Assembly (NCBI GenBank): GCA_032059445.1
Contig: DAMCAP010000012.1
Coordinates: 20,014 to 84,013, forward strand
Length of the DNA stretch: 64,000 bases
Direction: 5' to 3'
Source: DAMCAP01 sp032059445
Lineage (GTDB): Bacteria > Bacillota > Clostridia > Oscillospirales > Ruminococcaceae
Positions 40,994 through 50,396 of the stretch are shown in pieces. The number at the start of each line of letters is the position of its first letter. Position 1 is the first letter of the stretch. The notes below the pieces were generated by a model. It was not told the origin of the DNA. It made no database searches and worked only from the letters and a program-made list of their open reading frames with translations. Position numbers and translations under genes: made by a program.

Positions 40994-43457
40994 TTGTTGA
41001 GAAATAAGCAAAGCAAAGACTATTACTTCCCCAGGTTGCTGTTGGGGCAGCTAGCGCAGATTTTAGAGTATCCATTAACTCTAGTGGAAGCTCCGTCTGG
41101 ATTTGGGAAAACCACCGCTATAAAGCAGTACCTAGCAGAAGCTTGCCATACAACAAATGTATACATGCCTTGGTGAGCCTGCATATAGGTCATGGGATGG
41201 CATTTGTAACTTAATTAATGCAATTGATACAGCTACCATTGAAAAAATCAAAAGCTTTGGTATGCCCTGTGAAGACACCCTTTACGATATAATTGAGTTA
41301 ATTGATGGAATAGCCTGTAAAGAACAAACGGTGTTGGTAATTGATAACTACCAGTTAATACGAAATGCGCATCTGGATATGCTAAGCAATGCTTTTGCCA
41401 GTGGCTTTAATACCAATTTTCACATCGTGATTATAACTCAGCCTCCCAAGAAGAAAATCTCGATGAACACGATATATCATCCCAAAAAACTAGTAATCGA
41501 TCGGTCTTATTTTTTCTTTTCAAAAGAAGATACTAATTTATTTTTTAAGCAGTCGGGTATTCGTCTATCCGCTGAGGAATTAGACCATATATGGCGAAGC
41601 ACCGAAGGGTGGGTAGCCGCACTTTGCCTGCAAAAAAAGAACTATCTCGTGTTGGGCTCATTTAGGGATGCCGTGGGGATACATGAGCTATTGGAAACAG
41701 CTATTTGGAATAGGCTAAATGAGAAGGAGCAGAGCTTTTTACGATCACTTTCGTTATTTAATCGTTTTACGCTAAACCAGGCGATGATTATGCTTAACAC
41801 CACTGAGCTGCCTGAATATGCCAACGAATTGCTGACGCATCATGATTTTATCCACTACGATGATAACTCCCACTCCTATTATTTTCACAGTTTATTACAT
41901 GATTATCTTACAAAGCATATGGATCAGAAAAAAGCAACAGAATACGGCAGGCACGTATACCTCAGAGCCGGACTTGCTTATGCAGCCGACTCCCAAAACT
42001 ATCGGGCAGCCCAGTGCTATTATGAGATTGAGGATTTTGAACGATTGCTATCTTTGCCTTTTAAATGCACGGATTTAGATGAATGGGTTGGCTTGGGTAG
42101 CGAATTATTCATATCCAATATCCTTCAAAAATGCCCCAGAGAAGTGTTGATAAAGCACCCTAAGAATTTAATTGTGTTCGCCTTTGAGATGTTTATGCTT
42201 GGCAAATATGAGCTATTTGGGGAACTCAGCAGTATTATTACGCAAATTCTCTCTAAGCAAAACCCCAACCTTGAAGAAGGTGAATTTGAGTGGCTGTCGG
42301 GTGAGTTTGCACTCATGACATCTATGACAAAGTTTAATAACATTAATCTTATGGGTGAGGAGCTCAAAAAAGCTTATTGCCTGTTGGGCGGCGAGTCAAG
42401 GCTCTTAACCTTCGTAGATGGGTGGGCAATGGACGCTCCCTCGGTGCTATATCTCTTTTGGAGCAAAAGCGGCGCTTTACAACAGCAACTGCAAAGTATA
42501 GATACATGCATGCCCTATTACTACAAGGTTGCGAGTTATCATGGTATGGGTGCCGAGATTGTGATGCGGGCAGAAGCCCTGCTGAATGGTGGCGATGATA
42601 TGGGCGCGGAGGTACTCTGCCACAAGGCCCTATATCTTGCAGAAATGAAGGATCAGAAGAGTATTTGCTTTTGTGCAGAAATGTGCCTGCTTAGGATTGC
42701 TATCCTGCGAGGAGATGCATTTATGTTTGAGAGTGTGCTGCAAAACTTAGACAAGCGAACACTGACAGGCAATGTATTGCGCTCTAGGTATACGCAGGCT
42801 TTAATAAAAGGCTTTTTATATATCCAGCTTGGGAATCCAGAAAAAGTTGAGAGCTGGTTATTAGAATCATACGGGGCTGAGAGGCTTTTATACAGTGCTG
42901 CCATACCATTTGGTCAGGTCATATATGCAGGGTATTTAATTGCGAGCAGGCAGTACGCAAAGCTAATCGGCATTTCTGAAGTATTAATAGGCCGGGCAGA
43001 GGCGCAAAATCTTTTGCTGGCTAAGATTTATCAACTCATCTATCTATCAATCGCATATTTACATACCAACCAAAGGGAAAAGGCCATGGTACAGCTTAAG
43101 CTTGCTTTGAATCTTGCAGTGCCCGATGAGGTCTACTTGCCCTTCGCTGAGAATGCTCACCTGCTGGGTGATTTATTAGATTGTGTGTGCACAGTTGACA
43201 AAATACATAAAATTGCGCTTCGTCAAAGCGCAGGAGTAGAAATCCTCAAAAAACACTATAAAGGCATTGATGCAGGTTTAACACCGCGAGAAAAAGAAAT
43301 AGCCAGACTCGCGCAAGATGGAAAAACCAATAAAGAGATTGGCGCACTACTTTTTATTTCATCTGAAACAGTTAAAATGACGCTGAAAAAGATCTTTAAA
43401 AAGCTAGATATTCATTCTAGGGTGCAGCTGGAGACTACTCAATTAGAGTCGAAATAA
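40994..43457 (+). pseudogene. LuxR/MalT-type ATPase regulator, frameshifted near the 5' end
   Basis: The first ~55 codons encode the N-terminus and P-loop (VEAPSGFGKTTAIKQYL) of a STAND-type regulator; a TGA ends this frame at 41176. The rest, from ATG 41157 in the +1 frame, continues directly (YTCLGEPAYRSWDGICNLI, Walker-B-like VLVIDNYQ) through TPR-like helices to a C-terminal LuxR helix-turn-helix (LTPREKEIARLAQDGKTNKE). One extra base or two missing bases near 41150-41165 explain the break. Such proteins activate transcription on ligand binding. TTG 40994 with GAGGTGG upstream is the likely start. Could be a real lesion or an assembly error. Divergent from the envelope cluster, a likely target. 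Confidence 0.78.
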
Positions 43458-43541
43458 TATAAGAATAGGCTAAAAGCGGGAACTCAAAGCGTGCGTCGCA
43501 GTTCTTTAATAAAAATGCACAGCTAAATAACGTAAAACAAA

Positions 43542-43577
43542 AGCAACCGCACAGGTTTATTCTCGTGCGGTTGCTGT
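43542..43577. terminator. Terminator hairpin
   Basis: Perfect 11-bp stem AGCAACCGCAC/GTGCGGTTGCT; T-rich on the minus side. Confidence 0.65.
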
Positions 43578-43753
43578 TCTGTATTGAGTTTTGCTTTGAC
43601 CCATCGATTCGTTCACAAGTTGCCCATTGTATTTGGCTAGAAGGGGTCACTTTGCTCTTAAATATACCCGTATACTTTTATGTAATACGATGCTAAAAAA
43701 ACTCAGCGAGCTTCAGGGAATTCACTGCTCGTAATTATCAAGATCTATACAAA

Positions 43754-43795
43754 ACCCGCTAGATCAGCTGAGTCTCAGCGTCTTTAGCGGGTTTT
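43754..43795. terminator. Terminator hairpin
   Basis: ACCCGCTA/TAGCGGGT with an inner CTGAG-t-CTCAG stem, followed by TTTTA on the plus side and TTTT on the minus side. Confidence 0.7.
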
Positions 43796-43831
43796 ATCTG
43801 TAAACTTACTTGATCAGATAAATAGTATAAA

Positions 43832-44440
43832 TCATAACTGGAGCCATAAAGCAGGTCGAACGCCACCGTCGCGCTCTGGGCCGAAGCTGCGGAAGAATAC
43901 ACTATTGCCATTGATGCCTACGCACCCGCCAGGGCTACCGTGAATATATGCAGCAGCTCGGTTTATGCGCCCTGGCGACCGAAGCCACCACCAGTATTCA
44001 TGACCCTTAAACATGGCTACTCGCTTGTGATTATTCTGGTCTTTTTTATTAAACCAGTAATTTTCATTCTTGCCTCGGTTTTGTAGCTTGTCACTGCTGT
44101 CACCAAAATACCTGCATACTACATCCTCAATGTCTAATAAAAAAATCCTATCTTGACTATCTTCTCCGCCATATGTACCAAACCACGGGTTGTTTAAATT
44201 CTTATTTGTCACTAAGAGGATTCTTGCTTGATCTAATTCATTAAATTGATTATAAAAATCACCGTTTAGGTATTTTCGTAAATCACACTCTGCCCACGTT
44301 GTATCTTGATAGGTATTGTGATAAGGGCGTTTTTCTACTATATCTTCGGTTATAATCAATGCGGTATTATTCTGAATGTCAAGTACACGCCAAGTATAGT
44401 CGCCGAATGATAATAATGAGCCGATTTTTATATCTTCCAT
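43832..44440 (-). CDS. DUF6273 domain protein
   Basis: 202 residues, one domain: opening IGSLLSFGDYTWRVLDIQ, TTWAECDLRKYLNGDFYN in the middle, and the typical end HEYWWWLRSPGRINRAAAY to GGVRPALWLQL. DUF6273 is common in Firmicutes, often in several copies or at the end of surface proteins, with a C-type-lectin-like fold suspected. This copy has no signal peptide. Stands alone between a terminator and a 260-bp spacer. No reverse transcriptase or template repeat is nearby. Confidence 0.82.
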   Translation of the reverse strand: MEDIKIGSLLSFGDYTWRVLDIQNNTALIITEDIVEKRPYHNTYQDTTWAECDLRKYLNGDFYNQFNELDQARILLVTNKNLNNPWFGTYGGEDSQDRIFLLDIEDVVCRYFGDSSDKLQNRGKNENYWFNKKDQNNHKRVAMFKGHEYWWWLRSPGRINRAAAYIHGSPGGCVGINGNSVFFRSFGPERDGGVRPALWLQL

Positions 44441-44699
44441 ATAAGCTCTTCTTTCTTTGTAATAGGGCTTACTCAGAATTTCTTTTAATCACAAGCAATA
44501 AATCAAGCTGTGTAGGTATACATATGGACGAAATGAAGTCAAAGTCATGATAGAATCTACGAGTATGATTTTACTTGCTTGCCGATAAGATCTATCAAAT
44601 AGAAATAATTTAGTCTAGGATAACGCTTTGTGTGTCGCTGTTTCTACACAACCTTTTTGGTGGCATGCGAGCAACAATCTATCTCCCCTTGATGAGTAA

Positions 44700-45860
44700 T
44701 TAACCCAGCTTGGGNNNNNNNNNNNNNNNNNNNNNNNNNNNNNNNNNCAACTCCGTCACCGCCACAATGTCAGCACGTACCAGCACTTTGGCAAAGGCGG
44801 CCGCCTTGTGTCCACCAAGCTCGAACTCCTGCTTGATGCGATCTAGAATCGACTGTGGTGATGTGGAGGCTTCAACCCAGCGCTCAAAGTTTTCTTCGCC
44901 ATAGCCCTCCTGACAGGCACCCACCATGACGATGGTTCCGCCGTCGCGCACCGCGAAGTTGGCGTTATCCAAAGCCTTCTGAGCCTGATAGATATTAATA
45001 TCCTTCGGGTAGCCGCTACAGGAGATGAGTACAATATCAGCCTGTTTCTCGATAGGGCGACTGTAGATGGAATCGAGGTAAGCGCAGCCGGCACGGTGGG
45101 CCTCGATGTAATGCCCCGCGAATGCACGCAGGATATGCTTATTTTCATCAAGCACTACATTGAGGATGTAGTCGATGCGCACAAACTTGCCGATTTCGTC
45201 GATATCCTCGCGCAGAGGGTTGCCCTCAAGCTTGCCGGTACCGGTACCGGGTAAAGAAATCATGCTGTGGTTATGCTGGATCGTCTCCTTGTTGGCAGCA
45301 CCCGGCATTAGCGCCTTGGCACCGCCCGAATAGCCCGCGAACCAGTGGTATTCCACGTTGCCGGTGCAGATGAGCAGGTCGGCTTCAAACACCTGCTTGT
45401 TGATGTTGTAAGGCGTGCCGCGGGATGAAACTCCGATGCTCACATATTCTCCGGAGGTGGAATCGATACAGCACACCCTCTTGTAGATTTCGCTACCCAC
45501 CAGTTGCTCATGCTCAGCGGGGGTGTGAGCACGGTGGATGCCCATGCCGAAGAGCACGGTGATATCCTCATCCCGCACACCGCTGGAGTTTAGTTCGTCC
45601 ACCAACACTGGTAGGATTTTATAGGAGGGGGAGGGTCGTGTGATATCGCTGGCCATGATAACCACCTTCATCCCCGGCTTAGCCATCTCCCGTAGCGGTT
45701 TTGCACCGATTGGCTCTCGCAGGGCGCGTAGCAGCTCGGCTGCCTCTTGCTCGGGAGTGGGGGAACTGGGGAATTCCCCATGCAGCACGTCCTGCAGGTT
45801 GCGCTTCGGAATTTGCACCGAAAGCTCACCTTTCCCATACTTCAGTTGAATGGTTTGCAT
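44700..45860 (-). CDS. larA: LarA-type nickel-dependent lactate racemase (C-terminus lost in N-run)
   Basis: About 371 residues are readable before a 33-N gap; LarA proteins are usually ~420, so the end is missing and the last four codons after the gap are not trustworthy. Seen: MASDITRPSPSYKILP, GMGIHRAHTPAEHE with the His pair, TGNVEYHWFAGYSGGAKALM containing the Lys that carries the nickel-pincer cofactor, and NHSMI. The family racemises lactate or other 2-hydroxy acids. The cofactor-making genes larB, larC and larE are not in the window. GAGGAGG lies before ATG 45860. Confidence 0.82.
   Translation of the reverse strand: MQTIQLKYGKGELSVQIPKRNLQDVLHGEFPSSPTPEQEAAELLRALREPIGAKPLREMAKPGMKVVIMASDITRPSPSYKILPVLVDELNSSGVRDEDITVLFGMGIHRAHTPAEHEQLVGSEIYKRVCCIDSTSGEYVSIGVSSRGTPYNINKQVFEADLLICTGNVEYHWFAGYSGGAKALMPGAANKETIQHNHSMISLPGTGTGKLEGNPLREDIDEIGKFVRIDYILNVVLDENKHILRAFAGHYIEAHRAGCAYLDSIYSRPIEKQADIVLISCSGYPKDINIYQAQKALDNANFAVRDGGTIVMVGACQEGYGEENFERWVEASTSPQSILDRIKQEFELGGHKAAAFAKVLVRADIVAVTELXXXXXXXXXXXPKLG
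44715..44747. other. Assembly gap (33 N) at the larA 3' end
   Basis: Longest N-run of the window; it hides the C-terminal ~40-50 codons of the lactate racemase gene. Confidence 0.95.
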
Positions 45861-45995
45861 AGAACGCCTCCTCTATGTCAAAAAAATTAGGAATTTATTA
45901 AAATTATATCATCCCCTATTAAACCATGCAATCTCAAAATAATCCTTGGTATACCGGAGAAAAAAGGCTTCAGCCCAAAAAAAATCTTGAAGTAG

Positions 45996-46325
45996 ATGGA
46001 ATTGCTTGGAGTAACGATAGCGCGATGTGTGGGCAACTTCTCTGATGCAGCTAAAGCAGAGGCAATTAAAGCGGCCTATGGGTATGCGGAACGTAAAGCC
46101 AGAATGAAAGTGAGCGATTATAAAATATCTGATACTGATTTACGAGCCTATATTGTTGAAAAAGAGGGCATACCTTATTCGTCATTTGCCTTATACCGTG
46201 CTTCGCTGCCTAAAGATCCAACCAAATACGATGTAGCTGCCGCAATAAATAAACTAAGCATATCAGAAGAGCAAAAAGGCTTCCTCTGGGATCTGCACTA
46301 TGGAAAAGTAAAAAGCCGCCTTTAA
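45996..46325 (+). pseudogene. Probable fragment of a phage-type protein
   Basis: 109 codons directly after an in-frame TAG, with no ribosome site. The product (FSDAAKAEAIKAAYGYAERK, PYSSFALYRAS, then INKLSISEEQKGFLWDLHYG) resembles the C-terminal regions of large phage head or morphogenesis proteins as I remember them. It lies 600 bp from two tRNA-Ser genes, common phage integration sites. I read it as prophage debris; a small orphan gene is the alternative. Confidence 0.45.
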
Positions 46326-46340
46326 TTAGGCGGCTTCTTT
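46313..46340. terminator. Bidirectional terminator over two convergent stop codons
   Basis: Perfect AAGCCGCC/GGCGGCTT stem; the loop TTTAATTA holds both stop codons. TTCTTTTT on one side, TTTTAC on the other. Confidence 0.8.
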
Positions 46341-46733
46341 TTCTTTTGCGTGTTTTTTTACTAATTCGATAGGGAAATATATCAATGAAACTATCGATAG
46401 AACGTGCGATAGTAAATAGATCAACTCGTTTCCTCTGAAATATGCTGATATTAACAACCATAGCATGAAAGCGCATGCAAACCCTGCGTTGTACAAAACT
46501 ATTTGTTGCTTATAGTTTGGCGCAACATGATCAGCAATATAACAAGCTAACATGAAAGAACCGGGCTGTAAGGACACAGTGAATATCAAATAAAGTAATG
46601 AACCGGGCTCCATTCTATACGGTGTTATAGCGTTGAAAAAACTGAATAAAAATGGTCCTAGCGTTGACATAGCCCAAAACCCTATAATTGATATTGCATA
46701 CCTAATGCTGTTTGGCCATTTTACTACATCCAT
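46326..46733 (-). CDS. Four-helix membrane protein, unknown
   Basis: 135 residues from ATG 46733, which has AAAGGGG upstream; the open extension to 46784 lacks support. Four hydrophobic segments (AISIIGFWAMSTLGPFLFSF, LLYLIFTVSLQPGSFMLACY, AGFACAFMLWLLISAY, LLSHVLSIVSLIYF) and a charged tail KKHAKEKEAA. No family recognised. Convergent with the phage-like fragment. Confidence 0.65.
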   Translation of the reverse strand: MDVVKWPNSIRYAISIIGFWAMSTLGPFLFSFFNAITPYRMEPGSLLYLIFTVSLQPGSFMLACYIADHVAPNYKQQIVLYNAGFACAFMLWLLISAYFRGNELIYLLSHVLSIVSLIYFPIELVKKHAKEKEAA

Positions 46734-46870
46734 AAAAACACCCCTTTCTACCATTACGATACCATTACATGAATTATTTGTCAATTTGAAGTTTTATGCT
46801 CGGTTGTTTTTGGGTGTATGTTAAGACGTATGGTAAAACGAAGTGTGTTTGTAAGTGTGTTTGTAGAAAT

Positions 46871-46912
46871 AAAAAGAACCCTGCAAATCCAGTGATTTAC
46901 AGGGTTCTTTTT
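46871..46912 (-). terminator. Terminator of the tRNA-Ser transcript
   Basis: AAAAAGAACCCTG pairs with CAGGGTTCTTTTT, with an inner AAATC/GATTT; directly behind the CCA end of tRNA-Ser(GCT). Confidence 0.85.
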
Positions 46913-47005
46913 GGCGGAGAAAGAGGGACTTGAACCCTCGCGCCGGTTTTTACGCGGCCTACTCCCTTAGCAGGGGAGCCTCTTCACCAACTTGAGTACT
47001 TCTCC
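46912..47005 (-). tRNA. tRNA-Ser (anticodon GCT)
   Basis: 94 nt with encoded CCA. Acceptor stem GGAGAAG, anticodon stem CTCCC/GGGAG around loop CTGCTAA, a long class-II variable arm, and T-arm GAGGG-TTCAAGT-CCCTC. Reads AGC/AGU codons. Confidence 0.95.
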
Positions 47006-47025
47006 ATTTGGTTTTATGGGGCATC

Positions 47026-47112
47026 TGGCGGAGAGAGTGGGATTCGAACCCACGGCTCTCTCGAGTCACTAGTTTTCAAGACTAGCTCCTTAAACCGCTC
47101 GGACATCTCTCC
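47026..47112 (-). tRNA. tRNA-Ser (anticodon TGA)
   Basis: 87 nt with encoded CCA. Acceptor GGAGAGA, anticodon stem CTAGT/ACTAG around loop CTTGAAA, long variable arm, T-arm GTGGG-TTCGAAT-CCCAC. Reads UCN codons. Probably cotranscribed with the next tRNA, 20 bp apart. Confidence 0.95.
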
Positions 47113-47269
47113 ATAAGTTACGTTAGTTAGTATAACGGATTTCATAGGTTTCGTCAAGCCCTTTTTGCAAAAAAGATTCATAACAAAGCGGCTTGATCCT
47201 AAGATGCCCAATTTTATATATATCATACAGGAAGATAAATGATAATAAGCAGGATATTATAGCTAGTGT

Positions 47270-47303
47270 AAAAGGGATGGCGGGGGGTGATGATCCCCCC
47301 GCC
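47270..47303 (-). terminator. Terminator of the ArsR-ATPase operon
   Basis: Perfect GC stem GGCGGGGGG/CCCCCCGCC with a 7-nt loop, then ATCCCTTTT on the minus strand. Confidence 0.8.
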
Positions 47304-47313
47304 TGTGTTAGGA

Positions 47314-49581
47314 TTACTCTTCTTTACTGCTGATACCCGCTACAGCGTTTAGTACGGCAAGTATGCTGACGCCTACGTCGGCAAATACGGCCATCCACAT
47401 ATTGGCATACCCGATTGCGCCCAAGATCAGCACACCAATCTTGATGGTTAGTGCAAAAGCGATGTTAAACTTTGCCTTTGCTACAATCTTGCGCGCGAGC
47501 CTGATGGAGCTTGGGATGGAGGTAAGCGATTCGTTCATCAGTACTACGTCGGCTGCTTCAATAGCGGTGTCGGTACCAAGACCCATTGCGATACCAGCGT
47601 CACTCATTGCTAGTACAGGGGCATCGTTGATGCCATCGCCTACGAAGATCGAAGCATTGTGAGACTTTTTGAGCTCTGCCATCTTTGTAACTTTATCCTG
47701 AGGCAGCAGTTGGCTATAGACCTTGTTTACCCCTAGCTCATTCGCAATCTTTTGAGCGGCTGTGTTGCTGTCACCTGTAAGCATTGCTACGGTTTTAACA
47801 CCCAGCTTGGTTAATGCGGCAATTGCTTGCTTGGCATCCTTACGGACTTGATCAGCCAGTGTAATACAGCCGATTGCCTTATTGCCTGCTGCCACATAGA
47901 TATTGGCGCTTGGCAGCTGGCTGATATCTATTCCGTTGTTTTGCATTAGCAGGGCAGAACCGCAGTGCACTCTAGCCCCCTCAACCGTCAGGCTAATGCC
48001 CATGCCGGGAGTTTCGGTATAGTCGGAGCTTGGGAGGGGGGTTAAATCGCCGGCACGCTGTAGGATTGCCTTTGCAGCCGGATGATTGGAGTACTGCTCG
48101 GCGGTGGCAGCCAGACGGATCAAATGCCCAGCCTCTACGCCTTGTGCGGGAATGATCTGATCGACTACAGGCACACCAAGGGTTAGGGTACCGGTTTTGT
48201 CAAAGACTACACAGTCGGTTTTGGCCAGTGTTTCGATATACTTGGTACCTTTGATCAGTACACCCTTCTTGGTTGCTCTGCCTACTCCTGCAAAGAAGGT
48301 AAGAGGTACCGAAATAACCAAGGCACAGGGGCAGGATGCTACCAGGAATACCAGTGATCTACCTACCCACATACTCAGCTCGCCGTAGCCCAGCAAAGGT
48401 GGGAGGAAGGCGAGGAGGGCAGCACATACCATGACGATGGGAGTGTATACCTTAGAAAATTTGGAGATTAAGCGCTCTGTATTACCCTTTTGTGAAGCTG
48501 CTTCACTAACCATCTTGATGATACGGCTGGCGGCAGAATCCTCAAAGGTATTGGTTGTAATACAGGTGATAGCACCGTCGGAATTGATCGAGCCAGATAA
48601 AACGGTGCTCCCCTTAACTGCCTGTACAGGCAGGGGCTCTCCAGTCAGTGCTGAGGTATCGATGTAAGTGGAGCCTGACTCTACTACGCAGTCGACTGGC
48701 ACTTTTTCGCCGGGCTTGATGACTATGCGGCTACCGATAGCAAGGGTTTTGGCTGCCACGGTAACGATTTCACCATCAGGCTTGACGAGGTTGGCGTTGT
48801 CGGGTCTGATCTGGGTCAAAGCGGCGATATCCCGCTTGCTTTTGGCGATGGCTTTGGCCTCCAGCCAGTTACCGATACGAAAGAGGATGGTTACCATGGC
48901 GGCTTCAGGAGCTTCGCCGATTAGCAGGGCAGCCGCTACTGCGATGGTCAGCAGTGCCAGCTCATCAAGGCTAAAGCGGAAGATGCCTTTAATGCCGTCT
49001 ATAAATAATGGGTAGCCTACCATAAAGATGCCCAGGCTCATGATCAAGGTACCGATGCTGCCAAGGGGCAGTATAAAGGCAGCTACGATCAGAATGATGC
49101 CTGCAATACCTACGGGTGTAGAGTAGGGGGCAGAAGCGGCATGATCATGGTCGTGACCGCAGCCGCAGTCATCGCCGTGCGCGTGCTCGTGGTCGTGTCC
49201 ACAGCCGCAACTATCTCCACTATGTGAATGATCGTGGTCATGTCCGCAGGTATCACCGTGTGGGTGGTTATGGTCGCATCCACAGTTGTCGTCATGTAGG
49301 GTAGATATGCCTAATCGGCAGTCGCCGTGGCTATGTTGACTCTCTGATGGATGATCTGATTGGTCGTCTTCCGAGGAGCTTTCTCCGCCACTGTCGGAGC
49401 TGTCCTTATGGTTGTCGTGGCCGCAGTCACCCTTAGCGGTACAACCATGCTCTTTGTGGGAATGATTGTGTCCGCAGGTGCATTCCTTGTGGGAGTCTTG
49501 CTGGCAGCAGCTGTGATTTGCGTGATCATGGCCGCAGTTGCAGGATGCGCTGTTGTGTGCTTGCTTTAGTGTGTTACTCAT
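47314..49581 (-). CDS. Zn/Cd/Pb-type P1B ATPase with His/Cys-rich N-terminus
   Basis: About 755 residues. Residues 1-~150 lack an HMA fold and instead carry about seven CGHDH/CGCGHDHxH clusters, a dense metal-binding tail. The P1B core follows: TSALTGEPLPVQ, ASCPCALVIS (CPC ion site), VVFDKTGTLT, SNHPAA, LTGDSNTA and VGDGINDAPVLAMSD; a Lys in the seventh helix region (LTIKIGVLILGAIG) is typical of the Zn/Cd/Pb branch (ZntA/CadA). It exports divalent metals. ATG 49581 is preferred over TTG 49590. It overlaps the ArsR gene by 8 bp, so metal-induced expression is expected. Confidence 0.9.
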   Translation of the reverse strand: MSNTLKQAHNSASCNCGHDHANHSCCQQDSHKECTCGHNHSHKEHGCTAKGDCGHDNHKDSSDSGGESSSEDDQSDHPSESQHSHGDCRLGISTLHDDNCGCDHNHPHGDTCGHDHDHSHSGDSCGCGHDHEHAHGDDCGCGHDHDHAASAPYSTPVGIAGIILIVAAFILPLGSIGTLIMSLGIFMVGYPLFIDGIKGIFRFSLDELALLTIAVAAALLIGEAPEAAMVTILFRIGNWLEAKAIAKSKRDIAALTQIRPDNANLVKPDGEIVTVAAKTLAIGSRIVIKPGEKVPVDCVVESGSTYIDTSALTGEPLPVQAVKGSTVLSGSINSDGAITCITTNTFEDSAASRIIKMVSEAASQKGNTERLISKFSKVYTPIVMVCAALLAFLPPLLGYGELSMWVGRSLVFLVASCPCALVISVPLTFFAGVGRATKKGVLIKGTKYIETLAKTDCVVFDKTGTLTLGVPVVDQIIPAQGVEAGHLIRLAATAEQYSNHPAAKAILQRAGDLTPLPSSDYTETPGMGISLTVEGARVHCGSALLMQNNGIDISQLPSANIYVAAGNKAIGCITLADQVRKDAKQAIAALTKLGVKTVAMLTGDSNTAAQKIANELGVNKVYSQLLPQDKVTKMAELKKSHNASIFVGDGINDAPVLAMSDAGIAMGLGTDTAIEAADVVLMNESLTSIPSSIRLARKIVAKAKFNIAFALTIKIGVLILGAIGYANMWMAVFADVGVSILAVLNAVAGISSKEE
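49110..49560 (-). repeat. His/Cys-rich coding repeats in the metal ATPase tail
   Basis: Irregular in-frame repeats of 30-40 bp encode CGHDH-type clusters. Opposite and shifted frames also stay open over this region because of the low complexity. Confidence 0.7.
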
Positions 49582-49903
49582 AACAATCAACCTTTCTGAT
49601 GTGATTTATGCCTTGCATTAATATAGATGATACATGCTCGTCATCGAGAGAGTAGAGGATATTGCGCCCATCCCGTCGGGATTTAACGATCCTCGATGTC
49701 TTTAGCAGCTTGAGCTGGTGGGAGGCTGCGGATTGTGAGATCCCTACATTTGTGTAAATGTCGCTGACCGACAGCTCTTTGCCAAATAGCGAAGAGATGA
49801 TGGCAATACGGGTTGGATCGGCAAAGATGCTGAAGATTTCTGCGAGGGTTAAAGCTTCCTGCAAGCTCAGGCTTACAGGCTGTGGATCGTGACTATGGGG
49901 CAT
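49574..49903 (-). CDS. ArsR/SmtB-family metal-responsive repressor
   Basis: 109 residues. Winged helix with ADPTRIAIISSLFGKELSVS, recognition helix region VGISQSAASHQLKLLKTSR, and wing RRDGRNILYSL. The C-terminal helix carries DDEHVSSILMQGINHIRK, where the alpha-5 ligands (Asp, His) of CzrA/SmtB-type Zn sensors lie. Without metal it should bind the operator upstream and shut off the ATPase. AAGGAGG before ATG 49903. First gene of a two-gene operon. Confidence 0.9.
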   Translation of the reverse strand: MPHSHDPQPVSLSLQEALTLAEIFSIFADPTRIAIISSLFGKELSVSDIYTNVGISQSAASHQLKLLKTSRIVKSRRDGRNILYSLDDEHVSSILMQGINHIRKVDCYE

Positions 49904-50299
49904 ATGTATCCTCCTTATCTCTATATATGATCATATGTTCATATTACAGTATATGCAGCAATATGTCAATGGGTGACACTATTCAAAACCTCCCAAACTT
50001 TTGCCTGCGATTAATAAAAAATTTGTATAAATTATAATTGGATAAAAAGTTGGAATAATAAATGGATAGCGGAGTATTTCACTCAATGAGCATCTGTGCC
50101 TACGGGTCATGGTACCTGATATCAACTACATATTTATTAAAAACAAAACCAATAGCGAGAAAATCAAAGATAATCGCAGTTATCACAATCTATTTATCTA
50201 TAAGTATAAAATTTGAGCGAAACTCTTGAAATTAGGCGGGATGTAGCGTATACTATGTAAGAAAATTAGTAATTTTGTATACCGTGTGGAGGTGAGTTT
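49904..50299. other. Divergent intergenic region, ArsR operon and CorA
   Basis: About 395 bp, AT-rich. Contains the ArsR operator at 49925-49944. No gene and no recognisable Mg riboswitch (M-box) in the part facing CorA. Confidence 0.5.
49925..49944. promoter_or_regulatory. Probable ArsR/SmtB operator
   Basis: ATATGATCATAT, a perfect 12-bp palindrome, then GT and a further TCATAT half. It sits just upstream of the arsR ribosome site and resembles the 12-2-12 operators of this family. Confidence 0.6.
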
Positions 50300-50380
50300 G
50301 TGGACGCAGGCCCTCGAAGTAGAGAGAATAATCAAAGTACAACCGGGCTTCTGCGCGCTGCAAAGGCACAGGAGTCCTAG
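50300..50380 (+). CDS. Possible leader peptide upstream of CorA
   Basis: A 26-codon ORF, GTG start, 7 nt after a strong GGAGGTGA. The peptide begins MDAGPRSRENN and ends AAKAQES. The only strong ribosome site in this leader belongs to it rather than to corA, whose ATG is 17 nt after the peptide's stop. Mg transporter genes in enterobacteria use leader peptides (mgtL, corL); this one has only one Pro codon, so the analogy is loose. Confidence 0.4.
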   Translation: MDAGPRSRENNQSTTGLLRAAKAQES

Positions 50381-50396
50381 TGGAAAGGACTACGAT

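Larger units (their letters stand above)
43458..43831. other. Intergenic region between convergent genes
   Basis: About 375 bp with two terminator hairpins (separate entries) and no gene. Confidence 0.6.

Noticed and set aside
43832..44440. DUF6273 protein as a diversity-generating-retroelement target
   Set aside because: The lectin-like ending invites it, but no reverse transcriptase or template repeat is in the window.
47014..47226. 70-codon minus-strand ORF over tRNA-Ser(TGA)
   Set aside because: It is a read-through of the tRNA gene.
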